A DNA stretch of 64,000 bases, taken from Breviolum minutum Mf 1.05b.01. Its lineage: Eukaryota > Sar > Dinophyceae > Suessiales > Symbiodiniaceae. Made by a program: the position numbers and the translations under genes. The stretch spans positions 173,152 through 237,151 of the forward strand of contig DF239103.1 in NCBI GenBank assembly GCA_000507305.1, in the 5' to 3' direction. The notes under the pieces are model-generated. The model was given only the letters and a program-made list of their open reading frames with translations. It was not told where the DNA came from and searched no databases. Shown here in pieces: positions 35,401 through 46,779 of the stretch. The stretch's first letter is position 1. Every line of letters starts with the position of its first letter.

Positions 35401-38400
35401 TGACTCATGCTAATGGATAGTTGATCTGACCCCTTATGGACGGTCAGATCCCTGAAAGCGGAAGAGGCCATCACCTTGGAGGCACGCTCCTCACGGTCAG
35501 GTGCAGCTTTGGCCAATTCCTCCTTCAAGCTGGTTAGCCTGGCCCAACAGGCAAAGTTTTGGAAGAAACCCGGTGGGAAAAATTGAAACCACCAAAGAAG
35601 TCTTCGTAGATGAGTGAAGAAAAAAAAATAACAAAATGAAAATTCACAGAGTTCAATCTTCAGGCAAATGGACAAGATCTGTTCCATAATGTTCTTCCGC
35701 CCCTTGCTTTGTTGGCATTCAGTTTGTTTTCCGCGTTGTCCAACCCACGAAAGTCGCCTCTTTTGCAACTCCTCTTCCACGTTATTCACCACCACATTGT
35801 CGAAGGTTCCCCGGGAAGCAGGCTCCTGGAAAATTCACAAACCGGCAGAATTCTTGGTGATTTTCATGGCTAGATGTGCTTACAATTGATCCCTCGCAAC
35901 TCATTTCCGCCATATGCCATATAGTGCAAAATTATTTTCCGCCTATGAAAACTGGACCATACCTTGGGGATGAGCCAACACCTTGACAACTACAGTTTAC
36001 AGAATCTTTTCAAAAGATTTCGACTGCAAATCATGGTAAAGACGTTGCTAAGCCAAGGTCGTGTCAACGTCACCAATCTAAGCAACAAGGACTCCCTCTT
36101 TGGACACCTTCTGGAGGGCGCTGGGAAGAGATGTCAGCAGGGCATTGTCAAAGTCATACCTCAGCATTCTTTCCTTTCCTTTGGAAAAAAGTCGTCTCAA
36201 CCCGTTATGCCTTTTTACTGTTCTTTTCGCATATTTACGTCACTAGGGAATCCAATCCCTCAAAAAAAAACTAAAACTTCAATCGTTCAGTGATTCTTCC
36301 CATCGTTGAAATGAGATAAATGAGCATCCATCACCACATCCGCGAAAGGAGGTCCCGATTTGCATGGGAGCCATGGAACGGGATTGAATCGAAAGTTTTT
36401 TGGACGATCTGTGGGAAAGGGATCGCTGAAGGTAGGGTAGGTAGCCAGTGCAAAGATGCTGATACAACAGCGCACCAAACGGAGATGTGGAAGATGATGT
36501 CAACAGCGTGCTTTGGTTGCGGTGTCCCCAATATTAAATTCAATAGAGTGGATAGTACTCTGCTGACAGGGCATAAAACCTTGCACATTCCCAAAACATT
36601 CCAGCAGATTCTGTCTTACGATTTGGCATCCCAGAAAAAGCAATGTCACACATGTATCTCTATGTGTACAGTATATATATATATATATACAAAAAGTTAT
36701 ATAGATATACGCACACAAAATCACATGAGTACAAAAGAAAATATATACATACATACCAAAGTTGCCCAACGTCTTGAGGAGGGGCCCGGTGACGTCACCC
36801 CCATTGGTACAACTTTTCACCAAGCAACTCTTTCCCCAATTTCTGAAGCTCCGAAATGCCCTTGGCAGTTGCAGCATGAGGGTTGCGCAAGCTGAAGGAT
36901 ATTGCAGTCTTTGGATCCATCATGCTGAGCAAATCTGGAATGGTTACCACGGATATCAAACCCTGAGTTTCCTATCATCCCAGACTCGTGGGGGTTGTTT
37001 TTTGCTATTTGAAAGTTCTCCCCTAGCTGGCGGGATATCTGTGATGTACCCTCCGAACCAGTTGGACCACTCAAAACTGTGAATTTAAAACCAACATGAA
37101 CTCAGAACCATTTTTCAATGCTTTTAAAGGAACACACCCATCACGATTGTCATATCATCCACGTGTGCTACCTCCACACCATGGAGCCTTCGTGATGGCA
37201 GCCTTCTCCAATGCACCTTCCTTGCACGGCACGAAGACGCTGTTGATGGCGTTCCTTTGGCTTTGGACAGCAAGCAGTTTCTGGCTCTTCCACCCAAATG
37301 ATACATACTTGTGATGGTGGAACTAAATCATAGTGAGGATGTCAATTCACGGTGATTTAAAAAAATGGGCCAAGATGAAAATTCAAAAGCCAGCATCAGA
37401 ATCGATGCTTTATCTATGTGTAGTGATCTGAACTCATGGGATCGGCTCTAGTACTTAATTCGCGTGTATCGCAGCCAATTCATTGGATGAATGTTCAAAA
37501 TATATTAATATATCCTGTGCGGGCTTTATAAATTTGACTCTTCATCTTAAAGTACTAGCATCAAAAATACTGAAAACACACAGTGTTTTCCGCAAAAAAA
37601 AATGTAAAAACATGTCCAAAAAAAGTCGTTCGCGTTTTTGCAAACAATATTTGTAGTGCCAAAAAACAAGTATGTAGTGCCGATTTGCTGAATTTACATG
37701 AAAAAGAAAACATTTTAAAAAATGGACATTCCGGAATTCATGTTCCTAAGTTTCAGATGCTTTTTAAAAGTTTCGAATTTGGCAAACCCAATGATTTTCT
37801 GGAGATTTATTGAAATCTGGAGAATCTTTGGTTTGCTTCATTTTTTGAGGAAACAATTGCACAACCGCACGTTTTTTCAAGACTTTGATGAAGTTTAGTC
37901 AAAATTCTTGAAAGTCTACATTGGTTGCCAGGAAAATTCCAGAAAACTCTGAAGTGTTTCAGTAGTTTCACCCAAAATTCCCCTCGGAAAGGAAGAAAAA
38001 CACTGTTATATATCTTTTTTCAAATTCCAGTAAGGACTTGAGCAGACCAAAGGCTAAGGTTTTCTAATTTTGGAGGAAACCATAGCACCGAAAATCAAGA
38101 CAAGCTGTTTTTTTCTAGTTCTTGATGAAATTCAATCAAAAATCTTCAAAGAACCAAACAAAATTCAAAAAGAATCAACATCTTAATTCAGAAAGAATCA
38201 AAAAGAATCAAAATCAAAATTCTTGAAAGTTCTTGATAAAATTTTGAAAATCAAAAATCTTCAAAAAAAAACACAAAGGACGTGTTTTTTTTACGGTTTT
38301 TGGTGAAAATAAAAGAATTTGAGCTTTCAAGTTTTCACCAAATTCTCCCAAAAAAGAACTTGAGTTTTTCCAAATTCAAAAGTCCAGAATTTTGGAACGC

Positions 38401-40641
38401 CCGAGGTTTTTTGGGACAATTCTGATTTACAGGTGGGAGGTTTCTAGAACTTCGGAAGCTTTGTGCAAAGAATCCTTTTGACAAGACAAAAGTTTAAGTT
38501 AGAGGCTGACCAACGATCTCAGAGGTGTCGCCACTTGGCTTTTTGATGAGGCACAACCATACGAGAGACAACAACTTCCAACAAAAAAAACTGCGCACAA
38601 AGTCGGAGGTTCGTATCTCTAGTAACGGTTTCTGCTTGTTGCCCCAAGAATTCTGGCGTACTACTTTGTCTTCGCATGCATTCCAATGATTTGCACTCAG
38701 TGAGTGGTTCCCTCCATCTGGCGGATCATTTTAACAGAAATGCTTCCAACTCTGGACACTACCTCACCACTACCTCACCACTACCTGGTTATTAGTAACT
38801 AAAACAAGCAGGCAACTTACGCTATATATTCACAAGGTGCAGGAGTTCATGCAAGTTGTTCTGAGTATTGATGTATCAACAGTTTATTAGCAAATACAAA
38901 TGAGAGATATGTAGTTGACGTGTGTGTTGTGAGGCTATGGCTATAGTTGATGCATTTCAGACAGTGCAAAGGTAGATCTGTGGTGGAGAAGCATATATCC
39001 GAATCATGTTATACTACAAAAAATATAATATAGTATAACATAATCATGATGTAATAATATCATATTATGAAATAATACGGTGTAACACAATATAATACAA
39101 TATAATGCAATATGATTTAATACAATGTGATGTCGTCTATACGTCTATACATAAATATAAATTGTATACATACAGTATATATTGTATGTACATATGTTGC
39201 ATATAGTAACATGTATAGGAAATTACTGGATTCACCATGACCACGGTGACCATGGCACTGTGAGATCCCCACTCCAACTTGCTCTTCTTGGCTTCGTCGG
39301 CCACGCTCTTGGCATCGCCCGACTGAAGACACCAGGCGGCACGGCCACGGCGCGTAGTTCTCATGTTGACCATAAAAGGTTTCCGAAGTGGGCTGTGAAT
39401 ATATTCAGATGAATGAATTTTACATATAATTTGGATTTAGAGTTTCAAAACATTTCAAAACTATGAATGCAATATGATTTGATGCAAATATATGCAATAA
39501 TCTCATGTGTACATTACAGCCCTGAAGCTTAACATAGCCAGTGAAAAATCATGGTTGGACGACTACTTTCCTTTTTGGATAGTCACTTTTCAGGGGCTAT
39601 GTTGGTTTTCGGGGATGTATATCTCTTTAATCTAAACTTCCGTGTAGTTTGCATCCCACGTCAAACTACGGCACGGCCACCGTGCCACCCTCCGTGCGAT
39701 GCGAATGATTCCTTGCCCCCAAAGCTTGGTCTATGGGTAGGTTTGGTCAGTTGGCACCTTCTGCTCCTTCTCGGCAGCTTTGAGTGCCTACAAAAATGGA
39801 GCGCTCTGTTGAGGTTGATTTTGGGAAGGGAGGACAATGCAAAGTGAGATACTTCCGTGCATCTGATTGATGTGATACATGTGACATAATGCCTCATACT
39901 GACACTTCAAAGTCAGGAGGCCAAATGAAGCCCTCAAAAATCGCCTTGCCTGCATGGCCTTCTTCAACTCATCCTCCGCCGTGCTAACTTCCTTCACAGC
40001 TTGATCGGCGGTGAAATCCCCGAAAACTACAAGGCTGGGAACCTCCTTGGAACCAGTCGATTCTGAAGTTCCAGGTTTGATTTTGTGCCCGGTGTCGAAC
40101 TGTCCAATAAAATACACATCAGGTTGGATTCCTTGAAGCTCCGGGAGATTGAAAGGACTGCAACCGCCCCCTGCTATCACCCATGAACCATCCATTCCAA
40201 CCTGCTTGGCGGCCACATTGGCTGCGACCTTGTCTTCTGCCGACTTCTTGGTCTCCTAAAAAATTGAACAGAATGCATGTGACAGTGATGGTCAATCTCC
40301 GGTTTTCTAAAGACTCTTTTTTGTCAGATATATAATTGTTGAGACTTGAGACCATTCAAGAGAAACTGTTTAACAAAGTGAACTTCTTTTGAAACCTACA
40401 GCACTGTGCTTCAACCACGCCAAACCTGCCCCCGCAACTTCCCCCCTTCGCAACTCCTCCATAGCTGCCTGACTCAGCGTTTTTTGGACTGAAACACACC
40501 AACTTAGCCAACCCACCAAACCTACCCAGCAACACCAAAGGTTCCACACCACCCCCCCAACCATGCCTCGCGGGAGGCCTTGTCAGCATCGGCCTTGGCC
40601 AACTTCTCCTCAGCCTCTTTGATCTTCGCCTCAATGGACAC
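32449..40641 (-). CDS. Coiled-coil protein gene of small phase-0 exons
   Basis: Minus-strand exons run 40567-40641, 40439-40468, 40202-40255, 39950-39991, 39758-39787, 39251-39322, 37180-37280, 35475-35529, 34396-34490, 33399-33449 and 32449-32544 (TGA at 32449-32451). The first six and the last two are whole-codon exons of 30-96 nt. Donors are GT or GC (GC at 40567, 39950, 34396). The peptide is charged and heptad-like: IEAKIKEAEEKLAKADADKA, ETKKSAEDKVAANVAAKQ, EVSTAEDELKKAMQ, ALKAAEKEQK and finally FTELLARTKPAPEPEVAEAP. It is an alpha-helical coiled-coil protein with an acidic, Ala/Pro-rich tail, perhaps cytoskeletal. The joints 37180/35529 and 35475/34490 do not match in phase, so at least one exon is missing. 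The 5' end is not found. Confidence 0.6.
32841..32940. mobile_element. Small inverted-repeat element (family 1)
   Basis: Left arm ATACCCCGCTGGGAACTAAC, right arm GGGTTAGTTCCCTGGAGGGA, ~100 bp overall. It lies in the last intron of the coiled-coil gene, beside two further family members. Confidence 0.55.
33068..33173. mobile_element. Small inverted-repeat element (family 1), best-preserved copy
   Basis: Left arm begins TACTCCCCCGAAAACTAACA and continues through GGAACCTGAAAA. The right arm is its inverse, TTTTCAGGTTCCATGTGACT followed by TTTCCGGGGTGTA. Arms are ~33 bp with few mismatches and the loop is ~40 bp. It is MITE-like and lies in an intron. Confidence 0.65.
33245..33359. mobile_element. 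Small inverted-repeat element (family 1)
   Basis: Left arm TACACCCCCGAAGGTACCTA, right arm CATGTTAGTTTTCGGTGGGT followed by GTAA, 115 bp overall. It lies ~70 bp from the previous copy. Confidence 0.6.
33518..33614. mobile_element. Small inverted-repeat element (family 1)
   Basis: Left arm includes GGCCCCTGAAACTAAGCCCC, right arm GGGCTATGTTAGTTTCAGGC. It lies immediately upstream (minus sense) of the exon at 33399-33449. Confidence 0.5.
35285..35385. repeat. 9-bp tandem repeat
   Basis: About eleven head-to-tail copies of ACTTATCAT, the last two with a G for the T (ACGTATCAT). It lies within an intron of the coiled-coil gene. Confidence 0.9.
35530..37179. other. Intron of the coiled-coil gene, no exon assigned
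   Basis: This is the region between the exons at 37180-37280 and 35475-35529, whose phases do not join, so a missed exon is expected here or near 34.5-35.4 kb. A (TA)n run lies at 36674-36690. Frames around 36780-36900 look weakly protein-like but have no paired splice sites that I trust. Confidence 0.35.
37300..39250. other. AT-rich intron, no exon recognised
   Basis: A 1.9-kb AT-rich intron with many A and T runs (for example 38100-38400) and TA-rich microsatellite at 39000-39200. No coding frame or RNA gene was seen. Confidence 0.45.
39514..39621. mobile_element. Small inverted-repeat element (family 1)
   Basis: Left arm TACAGCCCTGAAGCTTAACA, right arm GGGCTATGTTGGTTTTCGGG followed by GATGTA, ~108 bp. 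It lies in an intron of the coiled-coil gene. Confidence 0.6.
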
Positions 40642-41178
40642 CTGAATACCAAGGGATGCTTGGACCCAATGCTGCGGATTTGGAGGGATGGAAAGCCAAC
40701 AAGATCGGCCCTGAAGAATCCTCGAATTCAATCAACCTTTGTAAATCAACCTCTCTTTACCAGCCAAATGTATATATAGTACTGCAGATCTTGGACCTTT
40801 CGGCTCATGACTTACTATAGATCCATCACTAATTGTCCATTACTGATTGTCCATTACTGATTGTGGTTTCACCACCAAATCAGGCACTTGGCCCAAGCAC
40901 TTGTTTTCCAGCAAATTTCTGAATCTAGCAACAAGTCCAGTCCGGAAGCCCCGGAAAAGGGTCGCTGGTCATGACTGCAAATTCAAAATGTTTTGCGTTC
41001 AAGCCAGCAGTAGAGGATCTGAAGGGTTCCCAGGCTACTGGAACTCGTCTCATCACTGGATGACTCGAAGCTTCGAAGTGCGCTGTTTACATCGCTCTGA
41101 GCCTAGTGCCTCAGGCACTTTGTTTGCCCGGAAAGGTGTAGAGCTCGTCTCATCCGACAGGACCACCTCGAAACACAT

Positions 41179-42420
41179 TTAGTGCTCAAACCGAGAAGAC
41201 CACGTAGCATCTGAATATTGCGTTCTTTCTTCAGGAATGTCCAAATCCAGCTCTCCCAACGGCTGTGCTGTTGCAGCGTGAGTTTGGAGGTGCAGCTTCC
41301 ACGGTTCAGCTTCCTCATCCTTGCCTTCATCTTCAAGGAGAAAAACTAAAGTTGACATTGCACGCTGAGTGCAAAGATGGGCAACTCCAAATCTATCACA
41401 CAAGCTGGGAATGATTAATTGCAGCAACTCCTCAGCTTTACACAGCATGTTTGGTTCATTTCCCTGCGCTAAAAGCTCTGCCAAATATTGGCGGTGTGAA
41501 AGCAAGTCTGGGTGGTCTTCAGCCACGTTGGCTTCTTGTAGGGCTCCAATGACACGACGCAAATGTTTCACTGCTGAATTGAACCTTTCTTGGTGCGCCA
41601 CGTTGTCCTGGAACCGCAACGTGGCATCATCCTGATCCCTCATGACCAGGACTTGCACCACCCCACTCATGGTACTCGAGGAGAATGGGTGGGCAGTGCT
41701 TCTCCATAAGGTTTCTAAGTTTCCAACCACTTGCGTTGCTTCTGTAGGATAACTGCACTGCAAGGCTGTTCATGCTGCAAGCATGAACAGCCTTGCAATT
41801 GTTTCACGCAAGGCATGTGGGAAGAAGCTGAGGAGATGCATATAGCCACTTGCCTTGCTTGTCGAGGACATTTGCAATGTCGCTGACGCTGCGAAGTGAG
41901 TCCTGATGTTCCTCGCCAGCCGTTCTGCGCATCCCTCCAACACGTCCCGATGCATCTCCTCAGTTTCCTGCACCTTGCCACGGTGTAGGAGGGCATTTGC
42001 AAGCTTGGCCATACCCTTGAGCGTGTCAGGATGCGAGTGGCCAAGCACTCGGCGCTGCACGTCCAACACTTCTCTATAGGTCTCCTCGGCTTCCTGCCAC
42101 ATGCCTTGCTCGTGGAGGATCTTTGCGGAATTCGCAAATATCTTCCAAGAGCAAGCGCTCGCGATGCTCCTGGCCAAGCACGCCACGCCCTGCCTCCAAG
42201 GCTGCTGCACGCATCTCCTCAATCTGCCTCCACTTGGTTTGGTTTTTCAGCCTATACATCTCCTCAGCTTCCTCCCACTTGCCTTGCTTGTTTAGGGACT
42301 TGCAAGGTTGTTCATACTGCAAAGTGTGGCCTCATGTTCCTGGCCAAGCTTTCTACGCCTTCCTTCCAGCACTTCCCTATGCATCTCCTTGGCTTCCTCC
42401 CACTGGCGGCTCATGGACAC
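41179..42420 (-). pseudogene. TPR / kinesin-light-chain-like block, intronless and frameshifted
   Basis: Minus-strand frames in succession carry TPR repeats of the kinesin-light-chain type: KQGKWEEAEEMYRL near 42280, then EQGMWQEAEETYREVLDVQR and LGHSHPDTLKGMAKLANALL near 42000-42110, then GKVQETEEMHRDVLEG. A long frame from 41763 to 41179 forms a C-terminal region (VAEDHPDLLSHRQYLAELLA). At least two frameshifts separate the blocks. No introns interrupt ~1.2 kb, whereas neighbouring genes have small exons. Such TPR proteins usually mediate protein-protein contacts. The lack of introns with decay suggests a retroposed pseudogene; an intron-poor paralogue with assembly errors is the alternative. 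Confidence 0.65.
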
Positions 42421-42711
42421 AGGTTCCATCTCTCCCGGTGGCATCCGGTGGCAAGGGAGAAAAACGCACAAACTGGAGCTTTTACACTACAGTACAGCAT
42501 GATAGCTAAGGAACTTGGGGAGATGGCGATCTATAGACTTTTTTTTTGGCACACATTCTCTGCTCGAATCATTTGATCTATGGACTCTGGGCGACCAGTG
42601 CCGAAATGCCTTGCGACGATTTTGATGTGACGTCTGTGACGTCCATTTTCTGCCATTTAGACACCCTCCAAGTTTGGCCAAAAAAACATCCTCATCCCAA
42701 ATAAGAAAACC

Positions 42712-44406
42712 TCACAGGTTATGGGGGTTTTTAAGCCTTGATCCCAGTTCCCAATTCCCATGGGAATCTTGCGCCTTGATCGAGGCAATGATTTGTTCCG
42801 CCATGGATGCCACACTGGCCTTGCTTGGCGCTTTAAACAAAACGTTTGGAACACACGGGGAATCATCGAAATTGCCATGGTAATTAGTAGGAACTGTTGT
42901 TGGAGGAATGGAACTCGGACATGAATTGAAGTCCCATAAAAACCAAAACGGAAGTGAACCGAGCTAGAACTTTGAGTCATCAGTGGAGTCAAGTGAGAAA
43001 CGTCTCCGTTTCCAGTCCATCACGCCAACCCACAAAGTCCAACCCCAACACCTTTGCTTGGAGTTCATCCAGAGGCCAAAAAAACGCCTGCTTCGTTGAT
43101 ACCCACCACCTTTTCAGAACCTTCAAACTCCCTTGAAAAAACCCACCTGGAACTCGTGGCGCTCTTCCTTGTAATCCGCCAGGCCTAATTTCCGGTGGAA
43201 GAAACCAAAATCATCTTCACCATCGTTTTTTGGGGTCTTCATCTACATCATCCACTCTTGGGTTTTTGGTTGTTTTACTCGTCAAAACCCCTAAATGATC
43301 CCCTAGATGATCCTACAAAAAAACTGCCGGATCCAACCAAAAACCAACGGTTTTTGTTGTTGAAAAAATCATCAAACCATGCAGCCATGGCACAAATTGC
43401 AAGGTTATCACCTCAGGCACTGGGATGCTGGGGATTGAAGGCATCATGAAACCCATGGCACTTGGGGAAGTTGGTATTTAAAAAAAACACAAAGGTGTCA
43501 CTACTGTAACCCTTTTCTGAACTAACAGCAAAAGCACCTGAAAATGGTGGGTTTCCAAGTTCGGAATCTCCTTTTTCCAGAGGTGCGAGCTGTTAGTTTC
43601 AGGGAGTGTAATGATTCTCATGTCATCACGCGGCATCAGCATCATCATGGATTCATGCTGACTTCACAGGGAAAAGACCCAAAAAAGGCCGTTACATCTC
43701 TTGCCACCAGTTTAAAAAACCTGTCCCAAGCGGGTCCAGCACCGATACCAAGTAGCTGATCATCTTTACCACCATGGGTGGATAACCCTCTGCACCCTTC
43801 ATGGCAGTGGCGATGTCCTGGTGTGGATGAACGATTTGGGGATCCTGGGTCAAGAATTCTTGCAACCTCTGCTTCTTTACAAAAAAAACACGCAAAGCCG
43901 AAGATACTTGCAGATGATATGAAATCATGCAATCTCCAAATATATGAGAAGATAAACTAAAAGAAGTAAATAATGCGAACGGAGTGATGGAAGCGAAATC
44001 ATGCCGTCTCCAATAAAAACTTACAAAATATCAAGGGAAACCAGAAGTCCCTCAGTTTCTGGTGCATCATTTGAGACCATCAGTCCTCAGCACACTTCAT
44101 CACAAATAACATCAAACAACACCAGGGTTTCAAACACAGAGTGGGGCAAGCCATCAACTTGTTCAAGATCCAACTTTCTACGCTTGGGGAACTTTGGGTT
44201 GCATTTTCTAGGCACGGGTGGCCTCAATATACAGCTGGAACCAGGCGTGTTGTTTGTTCACAACCTGGTTGGGTTTCACTGGAACCACTGCGCAGCACGG
44301 CAGATGTTGCGTCCCACATAGAGAAACCCCTTATGAATTCCACTGGAGAACCATCCGCTGGAAGGGAAACGATGGGATCCAAAAAGTGGAACATCTCATG
44401 ACTCAT
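42712..44406 (-). CDS. 3' end of a multi-exon gene
   Basis: Three minus-strand exons join in phase: 44096-44177, 43721-43868 and 42712-42830 (TGA at 42712-42714). Their translation runs LDLEQVDGLPHSVFETLVLF, then RLQEFLTQDPQIVHPHQDIA and YPPMVVKMISYLVSVLDP, then PSKASVASMAEQIIASIKAQ and a C-terminus LGSRLKNPHNL. A further likely exon at about 44253-44400 encodes PVEFIRGFSMWDATSAVLRS, but its phase to the next exon is unresolved. The peptide is mainly helical and I do not recognise a family. The stop codon lies ~290 bases before the TPR block on the same strand. Confidence 0.55.
43504..43611. mobile_element. Small inverted-repeat element (family 1)
   Basis: Left arm TGTAACCCTTTTCTGAACTA, right arm CTGTTAGTTTCAGGGAGTGT followed by AATG. 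It lies in the intron between exons 43721-43868 and 42712-42830. Confidence 0.5.
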
Positions 44407-44409
44407 GCG

Positions 44410-45120
44410 GGTAGTTCACCGGCTCGCATCTACACACGCACATGCAGCAGAGGCATCCCAGACCAATGATAGGAGTTCGGTATGGTATGGTTCGAGCTTG
44501 ACATCTTTCTGGGCAATTTAGTATAAATCCTTAGCCTTAGCCTTAATTGAGGCCATTTTGGGTAGGGTTCCCTTACTAAACTACACTTTTGAGGGTGACC
44601 TCGGCTTAGATCGCTATAAATTGCCTAGATCTTTGGTAGTTTCCTATAGTTTCCTCAGATTGGAACATCCCAAAAATGGACGGTTCTGATTGCATTGGGA
44701 GTGCCTGCGGCCACTCCACGAAGAAACAACCAAACCAAATAAAAATTTCACACTTACCGTCCGATTACTTTCAGCTCAACTGCTGTGAACTGGGAAACAC
44801 TCTTATTAATCCTAAGGGTGTAGATGCGCCCAGAGCTTGTCGGATACGTAGCTACAGTGCTTCAAACAATTGTTTGGTAGTCCCAATCATTCAGCCTCAT
44901 AGTGCTGTGCTAGTGAGTTAGTGCAAGTCAATGGGACCATCCAATAAACAATCCTTCAAAACAAAACCATATCCTATCAACTAGTTCCTATATTCCTATA
45001 GAAGGCCAAGGCCACGCAGATCAAGGCAACTTAACCCCGGACAAACTCATGTCGCGTCGGCGACAGCACAAAGAACAAACAGCTACAGCCAACACATAAA
45101 ACATAACAAATAACAACTAA
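44410..45120. other. Intergenic, nothing recognised
   Basis: No coding pattern was found. CCTTAG repeats occur at 44529-44545. The interval lies upstream of the first exon I can support for the gene at 42712-44406 and may hold its remaining 5' exons. Confidence 0.35.
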
Positions 45121-45460
45121 CAAACAACAAACAACAACACACAAAATACAAACAAACAAACAAACAAACAAACAAACAAGCAAACCCAAACCAAACCAAA
45201 CCAAACCAAACCAAACCAACATACAAACAGATAAACAAACAAACAAACACACAAACAAACCCAAACCAAACCAAACCAAACCAAACCAAACCAAACCCAA
45301 ACCCAAACCCAAACCCAAACCCAACCCAAACNCCAACCAACCACAACAACCAACCAACCAAACCAAACCCAAACCCAACCAACCAAACCAACCAAACCAA
45401 ACCAACAAACAAACCAACCAACCAACAAACAAACAAACAAACAAACAAACAAACAACGAG
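45121..45460. repeat. AAAC/AAACC microsatellite with assembly gap
   Basis: The plus strand is built of AAAC, AAACC and AAACCC units for about 340 bases, with an N at 45332. All long frames across it are repeat translations (Phe/Val/Leu/Trp-rich on the minus strand). The true length is probably uncertain. Confidence 0.95.
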
Positions 45461-46168
45461 GGACAAGGGACGAAGAACAAAGACCTACCACCTGCCATCA
45501 CAACGACGAACAAACAAACACGTCTATTGGTTGTACATTCTTCGTACATGGAATAGAAAGTGGTTGGCGAGCGACATCCGACAAGGCGGGCTTGTATCGA
45601 CCGAGCTACAAGCGAGCGAGGACGAAATGTGCGTCCCGCGCCGCATAAGGGCATGCACTGGGTCTGCAAAACGGATGTCCAAAACACTTCCACCTTTCCT
45701 GGATGTTCACAGACCCATGTCCAGCCTACAAATCATGCACAATTAACACAATTACATTCGAATTCGGAGTTGGCCAGTCTGCACTTTTACACAGATTGAG
45801 TTTTGAAAAAATCACGTTTGGAGTTGAAGCCAAGGAAAGATAATATGTTGATTCACTGGCCAAATGTTTAACCGATAAAAGTGCACGGTGGCCTACAGAC
45901 CTACAGCAACACTTCCGTACAGAAACTGTGTTCTGTTCAGAGAAGTATTGCTGCTACAACGGTGAAACTTGCGATAACTCGTCATGGTCTTCATTCACAC
46001 TTTTTTCAATCTCATCATTTTGCCATCTACCTTCCTGAAGCTGGGCCCTTTTTTGTGTTCAGATATCTCGTCCTAATCCTATCTAATCCTGCCCTTCAGC
46101 TTGACTTTTGGTCCCAACTGCAGACCTTTGCTGCAACTTGGGCCTCTTTTTTTTTTGGAGGAGTCCAT
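45461..46168. other. No gene recognised; one GC-rich island
   Basis: 45560-45670 is locally GC-rich (gcgagcgacatccgacaagg) and open on both strands, but no family or splice pattern was identified. The rest, to the candidate terminal exon at 46169, is unremarkable. Confidence 0.3.
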
Positions 46169-46480
46169 TCAGCCTTTCAGCAACTGTGGGACAATGGGCC
46201 CTGGCATTCCATGCACCACCACCTGGCACTGGTCGGGCAAAGCATGAAGATGAAAAAGTCTGGAAGATCTCTCAAGTTGATGATGAATCATTTTGATCTT
46301 CAAATTTTTCACTACACTTGATCCAACCAGCTGAATCTGTTGGCTGAACAATGCTGAACAGCGTACTTTCTGCCCCTTTTTTAGGGATGAGTCTGTCCAA
46401 CGTAGCTCAACCACCCATGACCTATCCTGACCCGGCCTTTCCAATTCTTCCAAGGGAGCTGCCTTGCAAAGTGGAGCTGA
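46169..46480 (-). CDS. Candidate 3' exons of an unidentified gene
   Basis: A minus-strand exon starting after an AG at 46229 can be read as CQVVVHGMPGPIVPQLLKG with a TGA at 46169-46171. An upstream exon just after the trinucleotide repeat (acceptor CAG near 46471) gives PLCKAAPLEELERPG with a GT donor. The phase of the upstream exon favours a different frame in the last exon, so the exact reading is unresolved. No family was recognised. It lies 0.9 kb downstream of the ankyrin gene, same strand. Confidence 0.3.
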   Translation of the reverse strand, partial: SAPLCKAAPLEELERPGQDRSWVVELRWTDSSLKKGQKVRCSALFSQQIQLVGSSVVKNLKIKMIHHQLERSSRLFHLHALPDQCQVVVHGMPGPIVPQLLKG

Positions 46481-46485
46481 AGGGG

Positions 46486-46486
<1 letters not shown>

Positions 46487-46550
<64 letters not shown>

Positions 46551-46563
46551 GTCATCATCATCG

Positions 46564-46625
<62 letters not shown>

Positions 46626-46638
46626 GTCATCATCATCG

Positions 46639-46670
<32 letters not shown>

Positions 46671-46673
46671 TCA
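46487..46673. repeat. (ATC)n microsatellite
   Basis: About 62 units of ATC with a few GTC interruptions. It reads as poly-Ser or poly-Ile on the plus strand and poly-Met or poly-Asp on the minus strand. A smaller (ATC)n tract occurs at 52694-52732. Confidence 0.95.
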
Positions 46674-46779
46674 AACCCATTAGGCTCTAGAATGCGTTTT
46701 TCCCCCAGCAAAAAAGGTGGAAAAAAAATCCAATGCCACATCCTAAAAAACCTCGCTAGGTCCTCCCAATAAGCATCTC

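Noticed and set aside
44550..44562. GCCATTTTGGG resembling the spliced-leader core
   Set aside because: Only 11 nt match and the diagnostic CTCAAG end is absent.
45031..45693. Open frame of 220 codons rich in Phe, Val, Leu and Gly
   Set aside because: It is the translation of the AAAC/AAACC repeat and spans an N.
46351..46741. Poly-Ser and poly-Met frames
   Set aside because: Caused by the (ATC)n repeat; only the sequence beyond the repeat could be coding.
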